Below, piece after piece: positions 8,036 through 16,259 of a DNA stretch of 20,282 nt. The first letter of the stretch is position 1. Each line of letters starts with the position of its first letter. Source of the stretch: an uncultured Ruminococcus sp. (GTDB lineage: Bacteria; Bacillota; Clostridia; Oscillospirales; CAG-272); assembly GCA_902766115.1 (NCBI GenBank), contig CACXCL010000190.1, positions 1 through 20,282 on the forward strand, written 5' to 3'. The notes under the pieces were generated by a model. The model was not told the DNA's origin. It saw nothing but the letters and a program-made list of their open reading frames with translations, and did no database searches. The position numbers and the translations under genes are program-made.

Positions 8036-8524
8036 TCAAACCAAACCGGAAATACGATCTCCGACCGTTTTTTCCACTACCCCGACAAGTTTTTCAAGTC
8101 CCGGAGCGTCCGCGCCGGAAAACCGTCCGGGAGAATAGCTGTCAATATCGAGCACGGCGACGACTTCCCCGCGGTACTTTACCGGAACGACGATCTCCGA
8201 TCTCGACCGAGCGTCGCAGGCGATATGACCGGGAAACGCGGTGACGTCGTCAACAACGACGGTTTTGCCTTCCCTGAGCGCAGCCTGGCAAACTCCGCGT
8301 CCCCGGGGGATCACGATACACGCCGTTTTCCCCTGGAAAGGACCGAGAATCAGCTCTTCCCGGCGCCTGACGTAAAACCCCGCCCAACTCACGTCCGGAA
8401 TATGCTCAAAGATAAGAGCAGAGGAGTTGGCGAGAGCGGACACCGCCGCAGGGCTGTCGGAAATAAGCGCGTCAAGACGTTTTTCAAGTTCGGAATAGTC
8501 TACGTCCGTAAACGGTCTGTTCAT
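8036..8524 (-). CDS. msrC: Free methionine-(R)-sulfoxide reductase (GAF-domain fRMsr/MsrC)
   Basis: This 162-residue single-GAF-domain enzyme reduces free L-methionine-(R)-S-oxide in the cytoplasm. Family motifs are clear: WAGFYV, GPFQGKTACIVIPRGRGVC, PGHIACDARSRSEIVVPV and VLDIDSYSPGRF. Three cysteines at 69, 79 and 103 have the same spacing (10 and 24 residues) as Cys84, Cys94 and Cys118 of the E. coli enzyme, so the full redox relay is retained. Length is normal for the family. Its ATG overlaps the stop of the upstream DUF4330-like gene by 4 bases (ATGA), which implies translational coupling. Placement at the end of an envelope-polymer operon is odd, but co-transcription with the membrane-protein genes is well supported. 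The call is secure. Confidence 0.93.
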   Translation of the reverse strand: MNRPFTDVDYSELEKRLDALISDSPAAVSALANSSALIFEHIPDVSWAGFYVRRREELILGPFQGKTACIVIPRGRGVCQAALREGKTVVVDDVTAFPGHIACDARSRSEIVVPVKYRGEVVAVLDIDSYSPGRFSGADAPGLEKLVGVVEKTVGDRISGLV

Positions 8525-9054
8525 TTCGCGGGAGTAATGCCGACCACTGTGAAGCTGAAGACCAAATAGTCGCTTCGGACGGTATATTCCTTGTTAAGGG
8601 AGATGATGTTGTTCGAGCCGTCAACGAGGAGAACTCCGTCCTCGCTGAGTTTTCCCTTTACGACGAACTTGCCGCGCAGGTCCTCCTTGTCGGTCCTGTC
8701 GTCGTCAGAGGTGTTGCGGACCAGTATCTGTTCTCCTTTGGAATTCACGTACCTCTTTTCGGCAGGCTCGCTGTCCGGAACGGCGAAGGACGTGCCGAAC
8801 GGCTCGTTGGTTCCGAAAAATCTGAATTCGGTACCTTCCTTGAGAAAGTCGTCGACCACGTTTCTTTGATTCCTCGAAATATACTGTACGTAGTACGTTT
8901 CGGATTCGACGTGCGCAAAGGTCTTGTCCTCGGGTTTGTTCAGTTTGAAAATAAAACGGAGGGCGATTCCCGCGACGCAGAGGATCAAAACGATTATTAT
9001 GAAATAGTCAAGTACGCCGAGCCGTTTCTTTTTTGCGTTGGTTTTGTTATCCAT
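8521..9054 (-). CDS. Membrane-anchored DUF4330-like protein (second copy)
   Basis: This 177-residue protein has a Lys/Arg-rich N terminus (NKTNAKKKR), one membrane segment (about 16–37) and an extracytoplasmic beta-rich domain of ~140 residues ending VVGITPAK. This is the layout of DUF4330 proteins: a single N-terminal anchor whose outside domain has no assigned activity. It resembles the protein encoded at 10262–10750 in layout, and the two flank the TagO/WecA-like gene. It starts 32 nt after that gene and overlaps msrC by 4 bases. Function unknown; the context suggests an accessory part of glycopolymer assembly. DUF4330 membership is my reading of the pattern, not a search result. Confidence 0.75.
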   Translation of the reverse strand: MDNKTNAKKKRLGVLDYFIIIVLILCVAGIALRFIFKLNKPEDKTFAHVESETYYVQYISRNQRNVVDDFLKEGTEFRFFGTNEPFGTSFAVPDSEPAEKRYVNSKGEQILVRNTSDDDRTDKEDLRGKFVVKGKLSEDGVLLVDGSNNIISLNKEYTVRSDYLVFSFTVVGITPAK

Positions 9055-9086
9055 TCTCTTTACCTATCCTTTCCGTCGGTTGAAAA

Positions 9087-10241
9087 TCATTCGTTTTTGC
9101 CTTCGTCGGCGTCTTTGCTTTGTCCGTCGTTATCGTTATCTTCTTTTTTGTTTTCGAGTTCGGGGATATGGATCTCCTCTTCCTCAAAAAGGCCTGAGTG
9201 AAGTCTCGTCATGGGATTCTTCATTATAGCGAGGATCACGATGAATATGATCAAAGCGATCACGACAATCGAAATGGTTTTAACCAATCTGTACCGGGGG
9301 AAGATCTTGTCGCACATGAACACGGCGACAAGGCCGAACATTCCGCATATGGAATAAAGGATCTTGACAGACTCTCTCTGAGTGAAGCCCATGTCGACCA
9401 GCCTGTGGTGGAAATGGCCGCGGTCCGCCGCGAACGGGCTTTTGCCCGAGAGAAGTCTCCTGATCACGGCAAATACCGTATCCGCCAGCGGGACGGCGAA
9501 TATGAACAGAGGAACGAGTATGGAGAGCGCGGTGTGCATCTTGAACGTTCCCTGTACAGAAATCACGGCAAGCGTATATCCGAGGAAAAGGGCTCCGGTG
9601 TCGCCCATGAATATCCTCGCCGGATGGCGGTTGAACGGCAGGAATCCGCAGCACGCGCCGATCAGTATCAACGCGACAAGCGCGTATGAGGTGTCTCCCT
9701 GCAGGAGAACGACGCATAAAATCGAGATCGAAGAAATTGTCGAGAGTCCGCAGGAAAGTCCGTCAAGCCCGTCAACAAAGTTGAAGGCGTTCGACAGTCC
9801 GACGATCCACAGCACCGTGATGGGGATCGCAAAAAATCCAAGGGAGAAATAACGTCCTCCGAAGCTGAGTCTGTCGATCCTGATGCCTCCGAAGTACGTA
9901 CCGACGGCAATGGCTATCTGAACGAAGAATTTGAGCCACGCACTGAGCCTGAACACGTCGTCGAGAATGCCGAGCGTCGCGATGAGCAGTCCGCCGGAAA
10001 GCATGACAAGCAGTTCCTTCGATACGTTGCAGAAAAGAAGGCAGGTGATACAAAAACTGAGATATATGGCAAGCCCGCCCATCCTGGGGATCGGCTTTTT
10101 ATGCATCCTCCTGTTGTCTTTGGGAACGTCGATAGCCCCTATCTTGAACGCAAGGACCCTCACCGCCGGTGTAAGAGAGAAAGCGAGAAGGACCGAGCAT
10201 ATGAGAGCCACGACGGCGTAAATAAGATTATTGTCAATCAT
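9087..10241 (-). CDS. TagO/WecA/MraY-family undecaprenyl-phosphate sugar-1-phosphate transferase
   Basis: This integral membrane enzyme joins a UDP-linked sugar phosphate (usually GlcNAc-1-P) to undecaprenyl phosphate, the first step in teichoic acid or other surface-glycan assembly. Hallmarks in order: PRMGG near the first cytoplasmic loop, GILDD (91–95), SNAFNFVDGLDGL (150–162), PARIFMGDTG (207–216) and the RGHFHHRL loop (274–281), with about ten or eleven hydrophobic segments. This fits TagO/WecA better than MraY itself. A GTG at 10250 is possible, but ATG 10241 has GGGGTG 6 nt upstream and gives 384 residues. The C terminus ends in an unusual acidic tail of ~35 residues rich in Glu, Asp and Asn. 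It starts about 20 nt after a DUF4330-like gene. Sugar specificity cannot be read from sequence. Confidence 0.92.
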   Translation of the reverse strand: MIDNNLIYAVVALICSVLLAFSLTPAVRVLAFKIGAIDVPKDNRRMHKKPIPRMGGLAIYLSFCITCLLFCNVSKELLVMLSGGLLIATLGILDDVFRLSAWLKFFVQIAIAVGTYFGGIRIDRLSFGGRYFSLGFFAIPITVLWIVGLSNAFNFVDGLDGLSCGLSTISSISILCVVLLQGDTSYALVALILIGACCGFLPFNRHPARIFMGDTGALFLGYTLAVISVQGTFKMHTALSILVPLFIFAVPLADTVFAVIRRLLSGKSPFAADRGHFHHRLVDMGFTQRESVKILYSICGMFGLVAVFMCDKIFPRYRLVKTISIVVIALIIFIVILAIMKNPMTRLHSGLFEEEEIHIPELENKKEDNDNDGQSKDADEGKNE

Positions 10242-10261
10242 AACGATCACCCCGGGCGGAC

Positions 10262-10750
10262 TCAGTCGATGACTTTAAGATCGAGACACGTGCCGCTGCA
10301 CTCGAAGTCTCCGACACGGAAGCGGACGGAATCGTTGACGTCAAAATACAGATCTCCGGCGGCGAAGCCCCACTCTGTCTTTTCGGCGTCAAGGCGGAGA
10401 GTAAAGTATATATCCTTGAGTCCTTCCACCTCGGGATATATTTCCTGACCGGTCTCCTCGTCGAAAGACGTCGTGATCGTGTTTTTGATCTCGGGCTCAG
10501 AGATGACCTTGCCGATGAGCTTGTTGTTCACGGGATTGAAAACATTCTTTCCCTCTCCGATCTGAGCTTCGTTTGCAAGATTTTCGTTGATCCGCGTGAC
10601 TTCGATAACGCACTCGATCTGACACTTGGGGTATTCCTCAACAGTCTTGTCGCTGATGACAAAAACGTAAACGAGGAGCGCGATCGCGGCAAGTATGACG
10701 AAAAGAATGATCGCGTCGATGATATTGAATCTGAACTTTTTCTTTTCCAT
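10262..10750 (-). CDS. Membrane-anchored DUF4330-like protein (first copy)
   Basis: This 162-residue protein starts with a basic stretch (MEKKKFRF), followed by one membrane helix (about 9–33) and an extracytoplasmic domain with many beta-type segments. It carries two cysteines near residues 43–47 and two more near the C terminus (ECSGTC), which could form disulfides. Its layout matches the protein encoded at 8521–9054; both resemble DUF4330. The ATG has a strong AAAGGAGA site. It sits between the O-antigen ligase-family gene (32 nt upstream) and the TagO/WecA-like gene. A partner or scaffold role in glycopolymer assembly is inferred from context only. Confidence 0.75.
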   Translation of the reverse strand: MEKKKFRFNIIDAIILFVILAAIALLVYVFVISDKTVEEYPKCQIECVIEVTRINENLANEAQIGEGKNVFNPVNNKLIGKVISEPEIKNTITTSFDEETGQEIYPEVEGLKDIYFTLRLDAEKTEWGFAAGDLYFDVNDSVRFRVGDFECSGTCLDLKVID

Positions 10751-10782
10751 TTCAAATCTCCTTTTCTTTGGAAAACGCCCGT

Positions 10783-12807
10783 TTATTTCGCGGGGAGCTC
10801 TACTTCCGCCAGATGGCTGTCCGGCTCGCCGTCCGGAGGGATATCCGGCTTCAGGTATTTACGCGCATCCTTTGTAAACGCGACAGAAAGCGCGGCAACA
10901 AGCCAGAACACGAGGTAAACGCGGTAATTGTACCAGGAGTAGTCTGTCATTCCCTCGACAATAACGCTGAAGATCCCGCACATCGGTCCCGCTACGGCCA
11001 TTCGCAGCCGAAGCTTGGCGAGCTTCGCGTTCTTTTCCGTTCCGGAGACCGTTTCGCGTCCCAATTCGTCTGCACGAAGCAGCCCGGTCGAGTCAAGGGA
11101 CCCCGTCCGGGATATTTTTGAAAAAACGGAAAAACCGGACTGGAACGTAAAGAACAGGATCACAAGCAGAACGATGAGAGCTGCGATACCCATGTCGACG
11201 GTGATCTGCATGAAGAGGTTGTGAGCGTGCGGCGCTTTTTCGATGCCGGGCAGCGTATAATCGGGATATACCTTCTTCCACGCGTCCTCGCCGACGCCTA
11301 TACCGAAGAAAAGATGATCGCGGATCATTCTCATGGCGCCTCTCCAGATATTGACTCTGTAGGAGGTGGAACTGTCCGCCATGTTGCCGATGCTCATGAA
11401 CCGGTTAAGGATGTTCGTCGGCATCACGAAAGACGCAAGGGGCAAGGCGATGGCTCCTCCCAGCACCAGCCATACGGAACGGCGGTGCCAGATAAACACC
11501 AGGATCAGCATGGCGAAGATCAAAGCGAGCCATGCGCCGCGGCTCCAGGTCAGCACCATGCAGAACGCAAGCGCGCAGCAGGCGAGAAACGAGGTGGAAC
11601 GCTTGATCATCTCGCCCGAGATAAGAACGGCGACAGCTATCGGGATCATGATTGCAAGATATTCGCCGAGCATATTCGGATTCTCGAGCGTCGATACAGC
11701 GCGTCCTGAAATATCCGAGAAGAGCGAACTGTCAAGCCACGTGTTTCCGCCCTTCGATCCGAAGAAGTACATGGCGATCCCGTAGAGGGATACCGCCACC
11801 CCGGAGAAGATCGCGGACAGCGTGAACCTCTTGAGCCACTCTCTCGAGTGGTCGATGCACGCGACGAGAAAATACCCGACCAGAAAGCCGACCCTGAGCG
11901 AAACGGGGATCAGCGACCTGATCGACAGCGACACAAAGCCCCCGAAGACATACAGGGCGGCAAGGATCAACACAAAGAGATCGACCGCCTCGAAAACGAT
12001 CCTTCTCTTTCCTCTCAACACCTTCAGGAGATATGAGAGAGCGACAAGAATAAGGAGAGCCGCCACGGCGACCGTCGGGAGGAGCGGAGTTATGAAAAAC
12101 AGACACAGCATCCCGAACTCGGGTCTTACCATGACGAGATACACGAACACCGTTCCGATGACCGCGGCCATTATGTAGATCGGGCTGACTATATAAGACA
12201 GCGCGCCTGCGGCGATACCGAGTATGAGTGCGACGATGGTCCTTCCGGTGACGCCCTCATAGTTCAGCTTATCGACGGGAAATCCCAGAGCGGGCAACAC
12301 CTTGGCGCATATCGTGGAATCCGTAATGCCGCCGTACAGGGTCCTCCGTGACGACAGAAGAGGGAGCGACGAGAGAAGGATTATACCCGCGAACAGCATC
12401 ACGGAGTAATGAGATCTCGGGATATATCCGGTGTCGGACATAAGTCCGGTCGTCAGCGCAAGGACGCCTGTGACCGCCGCAAATGCGAAGAAGAAAATCC
12501 CGATCACCTTCAGCCTCAGCGCCATCACCCCGTCGGCGATCCGCCGGACGAGCTGCATCAAGGCGGATCTTTCCGTTTTCTGCGCGAAGGAACGGATAAA
12601 ACTCTTCTCGCGCACTTTCTTTTCACGGGATTTCAATTTTCCGCCGTATGACGTGAAGATCCGGGCAAAAAACCCGTTCTTCAGCATCTCGTAGATCTTT
12701 GTGCAAAGCCTGTCAAGAAATGACAGGATCACGCTGTCGGATAATATCCCTCTCTTTTTCGGGCGCTCGATACCTTCGGCTTTGACGCCTGATTTCAAGC
12801 AGATCAC
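10783..12807 (-). CDS. O-antigen ligase/polymerase (Wzy/WaaL-like) family membrane protein
   Basis: This 674-residue multi-spanning membrane protein opens with a basic ~95-residue cytoplasmic region, then roughly a dozen hydrophobic segments. The Wzy_C/O-antigen ligase signature is visible: LTWSRGAWLAL, then WRGAMRMIRDHLFFGIGVG and APHAHNLFMQITVDMGI in the large external loop region. Members polymerise or ligate glycans from lipid-linked precursors; in Gram-positives they are linked to capsule and secondary wall polymers. It is first in an operon with the TagO/WecA-like enzyme, which would make the lipid-linked precursor. Start: GTG 12807, about 38 nt from the predicted transcription start. 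Its AAAGGA site is unusually close, so TTG 12798 is a possible alternative. Family call is secure; the polymer is unknown. Confidence 0.88.
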   Translation of the reverse strand: MICLKSGVKAEGIERPKKRGILSDSVILSFLDRLCTKIYEMLKNGFFARIFTSYGGKLKSREKKVREKSFIRSFAQKTERSALMQLVRRIADGVMALRLKVIGIFFFAFAAVTGVLALTTGLMSDTGYIPRSHYSVMLFAGIILLSSLPLLSSRRTLYGGITDSTICAKVLPALGFPVDKLNYEGVTGRTIVALILGIAAGALSYIVSPIYIMAAVIGTVFVYLVMVRPEFGMLCLFFITPLLPTVAVAALLILVALSYLLKVLRGKRRIVFEAVDLFVLILAALYVFGGFVSLSIRSLIPVSLRVGFLVGYFLVACIDHSREWLKRFTLSAIFSGVAVSLYGIAMYFFGSKGGNTWLDSSLFSDISGRAVSTLENPNMLGEYLAIMIPIAVAVLISGEMIKRSTSFLACCALAFCMVLTWSRGAWLALIFAMLILVFIWHRRSVWLVLGGAIALPLASFVMPTNILNRFMSIGNMADSSTSYRVNIWRGAMRMIRDHLFFGIGVGEDAWKKVYPDYTLPGIEKAPHAHNLFMQITVDMGIAALIVLLVILFFTFQSGFSVFSKISRTGSLDSTGLLRADELGRETVSGTEKNAKLAKLRLRMAVAGPMCGIFSVIVEGMTDYSWYNYRVYLVFWLVAALSVAFTKDARKYLKPDIPPDGEPDSHLAEVELPAK

Positions 12808-12851
12808 CGTCCTTTCCGTGATAATGATCCTTGATCCAAATTGTCCTATGC

Positions 12852-12880
12852 ATTATACAATAAAACAGCCCAAAATTCAA
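12852..12880 (-). promoter_or_regulatory. Promoter of the envelope operon
   Basis: Minus strand TTGAAT (12880–12875), 17-bp spacer, TATAAT (12857–12852). A run of seven A on this strand (12907–12901) upstream of the -35 could act as an UP element. Transcription should start near 12845. Confidence 0.75.
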
Positions 12881-12990
12881 CACCTATTTCATAAATACCC
12901 TTTTTTTGTTCATTTCGCCGCGTCGGAGAGGCTGTCCGGGCGACGGTGCCAAATTATCGGCGGATAAAGTAAAAAGTTGATCCCGGGTCA

Positions 12991-13019
12991 TTGACCGCGG
13001 CTCCGAAAGATGATATAAT
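12991..13019 (+). promoter_or_regulatory. Promoter of ileS
   Basis: TTGACC (12991–12996), 17-bp spacer, TATAAT (13014–13019). It is divergent from the envelope-operon promoter at 12880–12852. The predicted leader is about 78 nt, too short for a T-box. Apart from these two promoters I see nothing assignable in 12881–12990. Confidence 0.8.
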
Positions 13020-13049
13020 AGTATGGATTATTTTGTGCATATCTTTCCC

Positions 13050-13107
13050 TTCGGGTCCCTGTCCCGGAGGATCACATAACATGGAGAAAGGAACATCCGC
13101 AGCATGA
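13050..13107 (+). promoter_or_regulatory. ileS leader: hairpin over a ribosome site, with a short upstream reading frame
   Basis: TTCGGG (13050–13055) can pair with CCCGGA (13063–13068), covering part of the GGAGG at 13066–13070. That site precedes an 8-codon frame, ATG 13081 to TGA 13107 (MEKGTSAA), whose stop overlaps the ileS ATG as ATGA. ileS's own AAAGGA site is about 11 nt from its ATG. Translational coupling is possible; the frame has no Ile codon, so attenuation on isoleucine supply is not indicated. Confidence 0.35.
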
Positions 13108-16100
13108 AGTTTAAAGAATTGTCTCCAAAGCCCGATTTTTCCGAGATCCAGCCGGAAATACTTGAATTCTGGAAAAAGGACGGCACATTCGAAAAATCAG
13201 TCAGCCAGCCCGATAAAGGCGAGATCGTTTTCTATGACGGTCCTCCGTTCCCCACGGGAAAACCCCATCACGGGACCGTACTCGTCTCCTTTATAAAGGA
13301 TATGATCTCCCGCTACTGGACAATGAAGGGCTACAGCGTCCCCAGAGTCTGGGGCTGGGACTGCCACGGTCTGCCTATCGAGAATCAGGCGGAAGTCCAG
13401 CTCGGCATAGACGATAAAAACGACATAGAGAAGAAGATCGGGATAGGTCCCTTCAACGACAAGTGTTTCGAGATCGTCTCAAGCAACAACGAGGCGTGGA
13501 AGGAATACGTCGAGCAGATGGCGAGATGGGTGGATTACGACGGGGCTTACAAGACCATGAACCGCGATTTCATGGAGAGCGTCATGTGGGCGTTCAAGGC
13601 GTGCTACGACAAGGGACTCATCTACCGCGACTACCGGGTGACCCCATACTGCACCCACTGCGAGACGTCCCTCTCCATCTCCGACACGAGAGAATCCGAC
13701 TCCACGAGGCCCCGTCAGGACAGATGGCTCATCGCCAAGTTCCGCACGGATCTTATCGAGGCGGGAAAGCCCGTTTTCTTCCTCGCCTGGACCACGACGC
13801 CGTGGACTCTTCCCTCCAACCTCTGTCTCGCCGTGGGCGAAAATCTCGACTACGCATTTGTGGACGTAGGGGACGAGATCTTCGTCGCCTGCCGCGAGAC
13901 TCTGAAGAATTTTGAGAAGGTGTTCGGCGCGGAGCCCGTTATCGTAAAGGAAGTCAAGGGATCCGAGCTTCTGGGCACGACCTACGAGCCTTTGTTCCCC
14001 TATTTCGCGGACAAAAAGGCCGAGGGCGCCTTCCGTGTGGTTTCCGCGGACTACGTCGGAGCGGAAGAAGGCGTGGGCATCGTCCATACGGCTCCGGCAT
14101 TCGGCGAGGACGACTACTGGACCTGCAAGAACAACAACATCCCTCTGGTGAATCCGGTCGATTCGAAGGGACGTTTCACCGAGGAAATCACTGATTTCTA
14201 CCCCATCCAGGAAGACAAGAACGTGATCGAGATGAATCCGATCATCATACGTTTCCTGTATGAGAACGGCAAAGCCGTGGCGGACGGGACAATCGTCCAC
14301 AATTACCCTCACTGCTGGCGCTGTAAGAGACCGCTCATCTACAAGGCGATGGACGCGTACTACTTCAACGTGGGCAAGATCAAGGACCGCCTCATCGAGC
14401 ACAACGAGAAGATCAACTGGCTGCCCGAGACCGTGAAGCACGGCCGTTTCGGAAACTGGCTTGCCGGGGCGCGGGACTGGAACATCTCGCGAAACAGATA
14501 CTGGAGCACTCCGATCCCCATATGGATATGCGACAAGTGCGGCAAACAAACCGTGCTCGGAAGCATCGACGAGATCGAGCAGGCGAGCGGCGTCCGCCTC
14601 GAAAACCTGCACAGGCAGTTCATGGATCAGGTGACCTTCACCTGCCCCGACTGCGGCGGCAAAATGGTGAGAGTGCCCGAGGTGCTTGACTGCTGGTTCG
14701 AGAGCGGAAGCGTTCCTTTCGCGTCAAAGCACTATCCCTTCGAGAACAAAGAGTGGTTCGAGGAGCATTTCCCCTCGGATTTCGTTGTCGAGTACACGGG
14801 GCAGATCAGATGCTGGTTCTACTATCTGCACGTTCTCGCCACCGCCCTTTTCGACAGGCCCGCGTTCAAGAACTGCGTGGTCCACGGAACGATCCTCTCA
14901 AAAGACGGCAAGAAGCTGTCAAAATCCTCGAAGAACTACACTGACCCCATGGAGCTGATGAAAAAGTTCGGTACGGACGCCTTCCGCCTGTATCTGTATC
15001 AGAGCAGCGCTATGCTGATCGGCGATCTCCAATTCGACGAGAACGGCATTCTCGACGCGTATCAGCAGATAATCCTTCCCCTGTGGAACGCTTGCAATTT
15101 CTTCATCTCTTACGCGAACATCGACAACTTTGCGCCCGAGACCTTGAAGGAGCCGGAGAGCGACAATCAGCTTGACCGGTGGATCCTCGCGAAACTCTGG
15201 TCCGTCACGGATTCCATCACGGCGAACATGGACGCATACTCGGTCAACCGATACGTCGAGGACCTCGTTTCATTGGTGGACGGGCTGACAAACTGGTATA
15301 TCAGAAGGTCCAGAAGAAGATTCTGGTCCGCGGAATTCACCGAAGACAAGAAAAACGCATACGAGACGCTGTACTACGTCCTCGTGAACACGACGAAGCT
15401 GTTCGCTCCGGTGGCGCCCATCGTCTCGGAGAAGCTCTATAAGATCCTCACAGGCGGAGAATCCGTCCACCTGACGGAGTGGCCCGTGATCCCTGAGAAA
15501 TACAGAGACGACGATCTCGCCCGTGACATCGATCTGGTGCAGGATATCATCACCCTCGCCCGGTCCATAAGGCAGAAGAACAGAGTCAAGAACCGTCAGC
15601 CTCTGAGAGAGCTGAAGATAGCTCTGCCGGACCCCGAAAGCGCCGGCAGGATCGCATCCTACACGGACGTGATCGCGGAAGAGCTTAACGTGAAGCGCGC
15701 AGTGATGCTGAATGACGTCGGCGACATCGCCACGGTCCAGTACGACCCGAATTTCAACGAGATCAGGAGACTCTACCCCGACAGGATACCGGACATCATC
15801 AAAGCGGTGAAATCCGGCAGATTCACGCTCAAAGGCGACGTAGCAGAGGTGGAGATAAACGGCATCACGGAATCGCTCGCCTCCGACGTCATCCTTGTGA
15901 AATACAACGCCCGGGACGGTATGTTCGTCGCCAGCGAGGAAGGGATCGTTGTGTCCCTCGATCTGACCGTCGACGACGAGTTGAGGCGCGAGGGCGTCGC
16001 CCGCGAGATCGTCCGGAATATCCAGGACGCCAGAAAGAACGCGGGACTCGAGATCATGGACCGCATCGTGATCGACGTCGTGTCGGGGGCTCTCCCCTCC

Positions 16101-16220
16101 GGATTTGAAAACTACGTGTTCACCGAGACGCTGAGCGCGGCGGGAAGTGTCGCCGAGCCCATCGCCACGGTGGAGATCGACGAGGACGAGCCGATAAAGA
16201 TACTTATCGCCAAAGCGTAA
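13104..16220 (+). CDS. ileS: Isoleucyl-tRNA synthetase, type 2 (eukaryote-like), with variant HHGT signature
   Basis: This 1038-residue cytoplasmic enzyme charges tRNA-Ile. Visible parts: catalytic Rossmann region YDGPPFPTGKPHHGT (44–58), GWDCHGLPIE (84–93), zinc-type CTHC (183–186), CP1 editing domain with TTTPWTLPSN (230–239) and HTAPAFGEDD (328–337), CDKC/CPDC pairs (476–517) and KKLSKS (603–608). The C-terminal part contains REIVRNIQDARKNAGLEI. Length and this C-terminal layout fit type 2 IleRS, which is often naturally tolerant to mupirocin, rather than the ~930-residue type 1. The class I signature HxGH reads HHGT (55–58): the last His is Thr. It has its own promoter, and holB follows 39 nt later. 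No T-box leader was found, although many Firmicute ileS genes have one. Identity is secure. Confidence 0.97.
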   Translation: MKFKELSPKPDFSEIQPEILEFWKKDGTFEKSVSQPDKGEIVFYDGPPFPTGKPHHGTVLVSFIKDMISRYWTMKGYSVPRVWGWDCHGLPIENQAEVQLGIDDKNDIEKKIGIGPFNDKCFEIVSSNNEAWKEYVEQMARWVDYDGAYKTMNRDFMESVMWAFKACYDKGLIYRDYRVTPYCTHCETSLSISDTRESDSTRPRQDRWLIAKFRTDLIEAGKPVFFLAWTTTPWTLPSNLCLAVGENLDYAFVDVGDEIFVACRETLKNFEKVFGAEPVIVKEVKGSELLGTTYEPLFPYFADKKAEGAFRVVSADYVGAEEGVGIVHTAPAFGEDDYWTCKNNNIPLVNPVDSKGRFTEEITDFYPIQEDKNVIEMNPIIIRFLYENGKAVADGTIVHNYPHCWRCKRPLIYKAMDAYYFNVGKIKDRLIEHNEKINWLPETVKHGRFGNWLAGARDWNISRNRYWSTPIPIWICDKCGKQTVLGSIDEIEQASGVRLENLHRQFMDQVTFTCPDCGGKMVRVPEVLDCWFESGSVPFASKHYPFENKEWFEEHFPSDFVVEYTGQIRCWFYYLHVLATALFDRPAFKNCVVHGTILSKDGKKLSKSSKNYTDPMELMKKFGTDAFRLYLYQSSAMLIGDLQFDENGILDAYQQIILPLWNACNFFISYANIDNFAPETLKEPESDNQLDRWILAKLWSVTDSITANMDAYSVNRYVEDLVSLVDGLTNWYIRRSRRRFWSAEFTEDKKNAYETLYYVLVNTTKLFAPVAPIVSEKLYKILTGGESVHLTEWPVIPEKYRDDDLARDIDLVQDIITLARSIRQKNRVKNRQPLRELKIALPDPESAGRIASYTDVIAEELNVKRAVMLNDVGDIATVQYDPNFNEIRRLYPDRIPDIIKAVKSGRFTLKGDVAEVEINGITESLASDVILVKYNARDGMFVASEEGIVVSLDLTVDDELRREGVAREIVRNIQDARKNAGLEIMDRIVIDVVSGALPSGFENYVFTETLSAAGSVAEPIATVEIDEDEPIKILIAKA

Positions 16221-16259
16221 TTTCGAAAAGCACGCCATCTCGGAAAGGAGCGCCGGAAA

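Noticed and set aside
12917..12952. Imperfect inverted repeat CGTCG/CGACG in the divergent intergenic region
   Set aside because: Five paired bases around a long loop are expected by chance in GC-rich sequence and match no known element.
12808..13103. T-box riboswitch upstream of ileS
   Set aside because: The predicted transcript leader is only about 78 nt, and there is no AGGGTGGNACCGCG-like T-box sequence or antiterminator/terminator pair.
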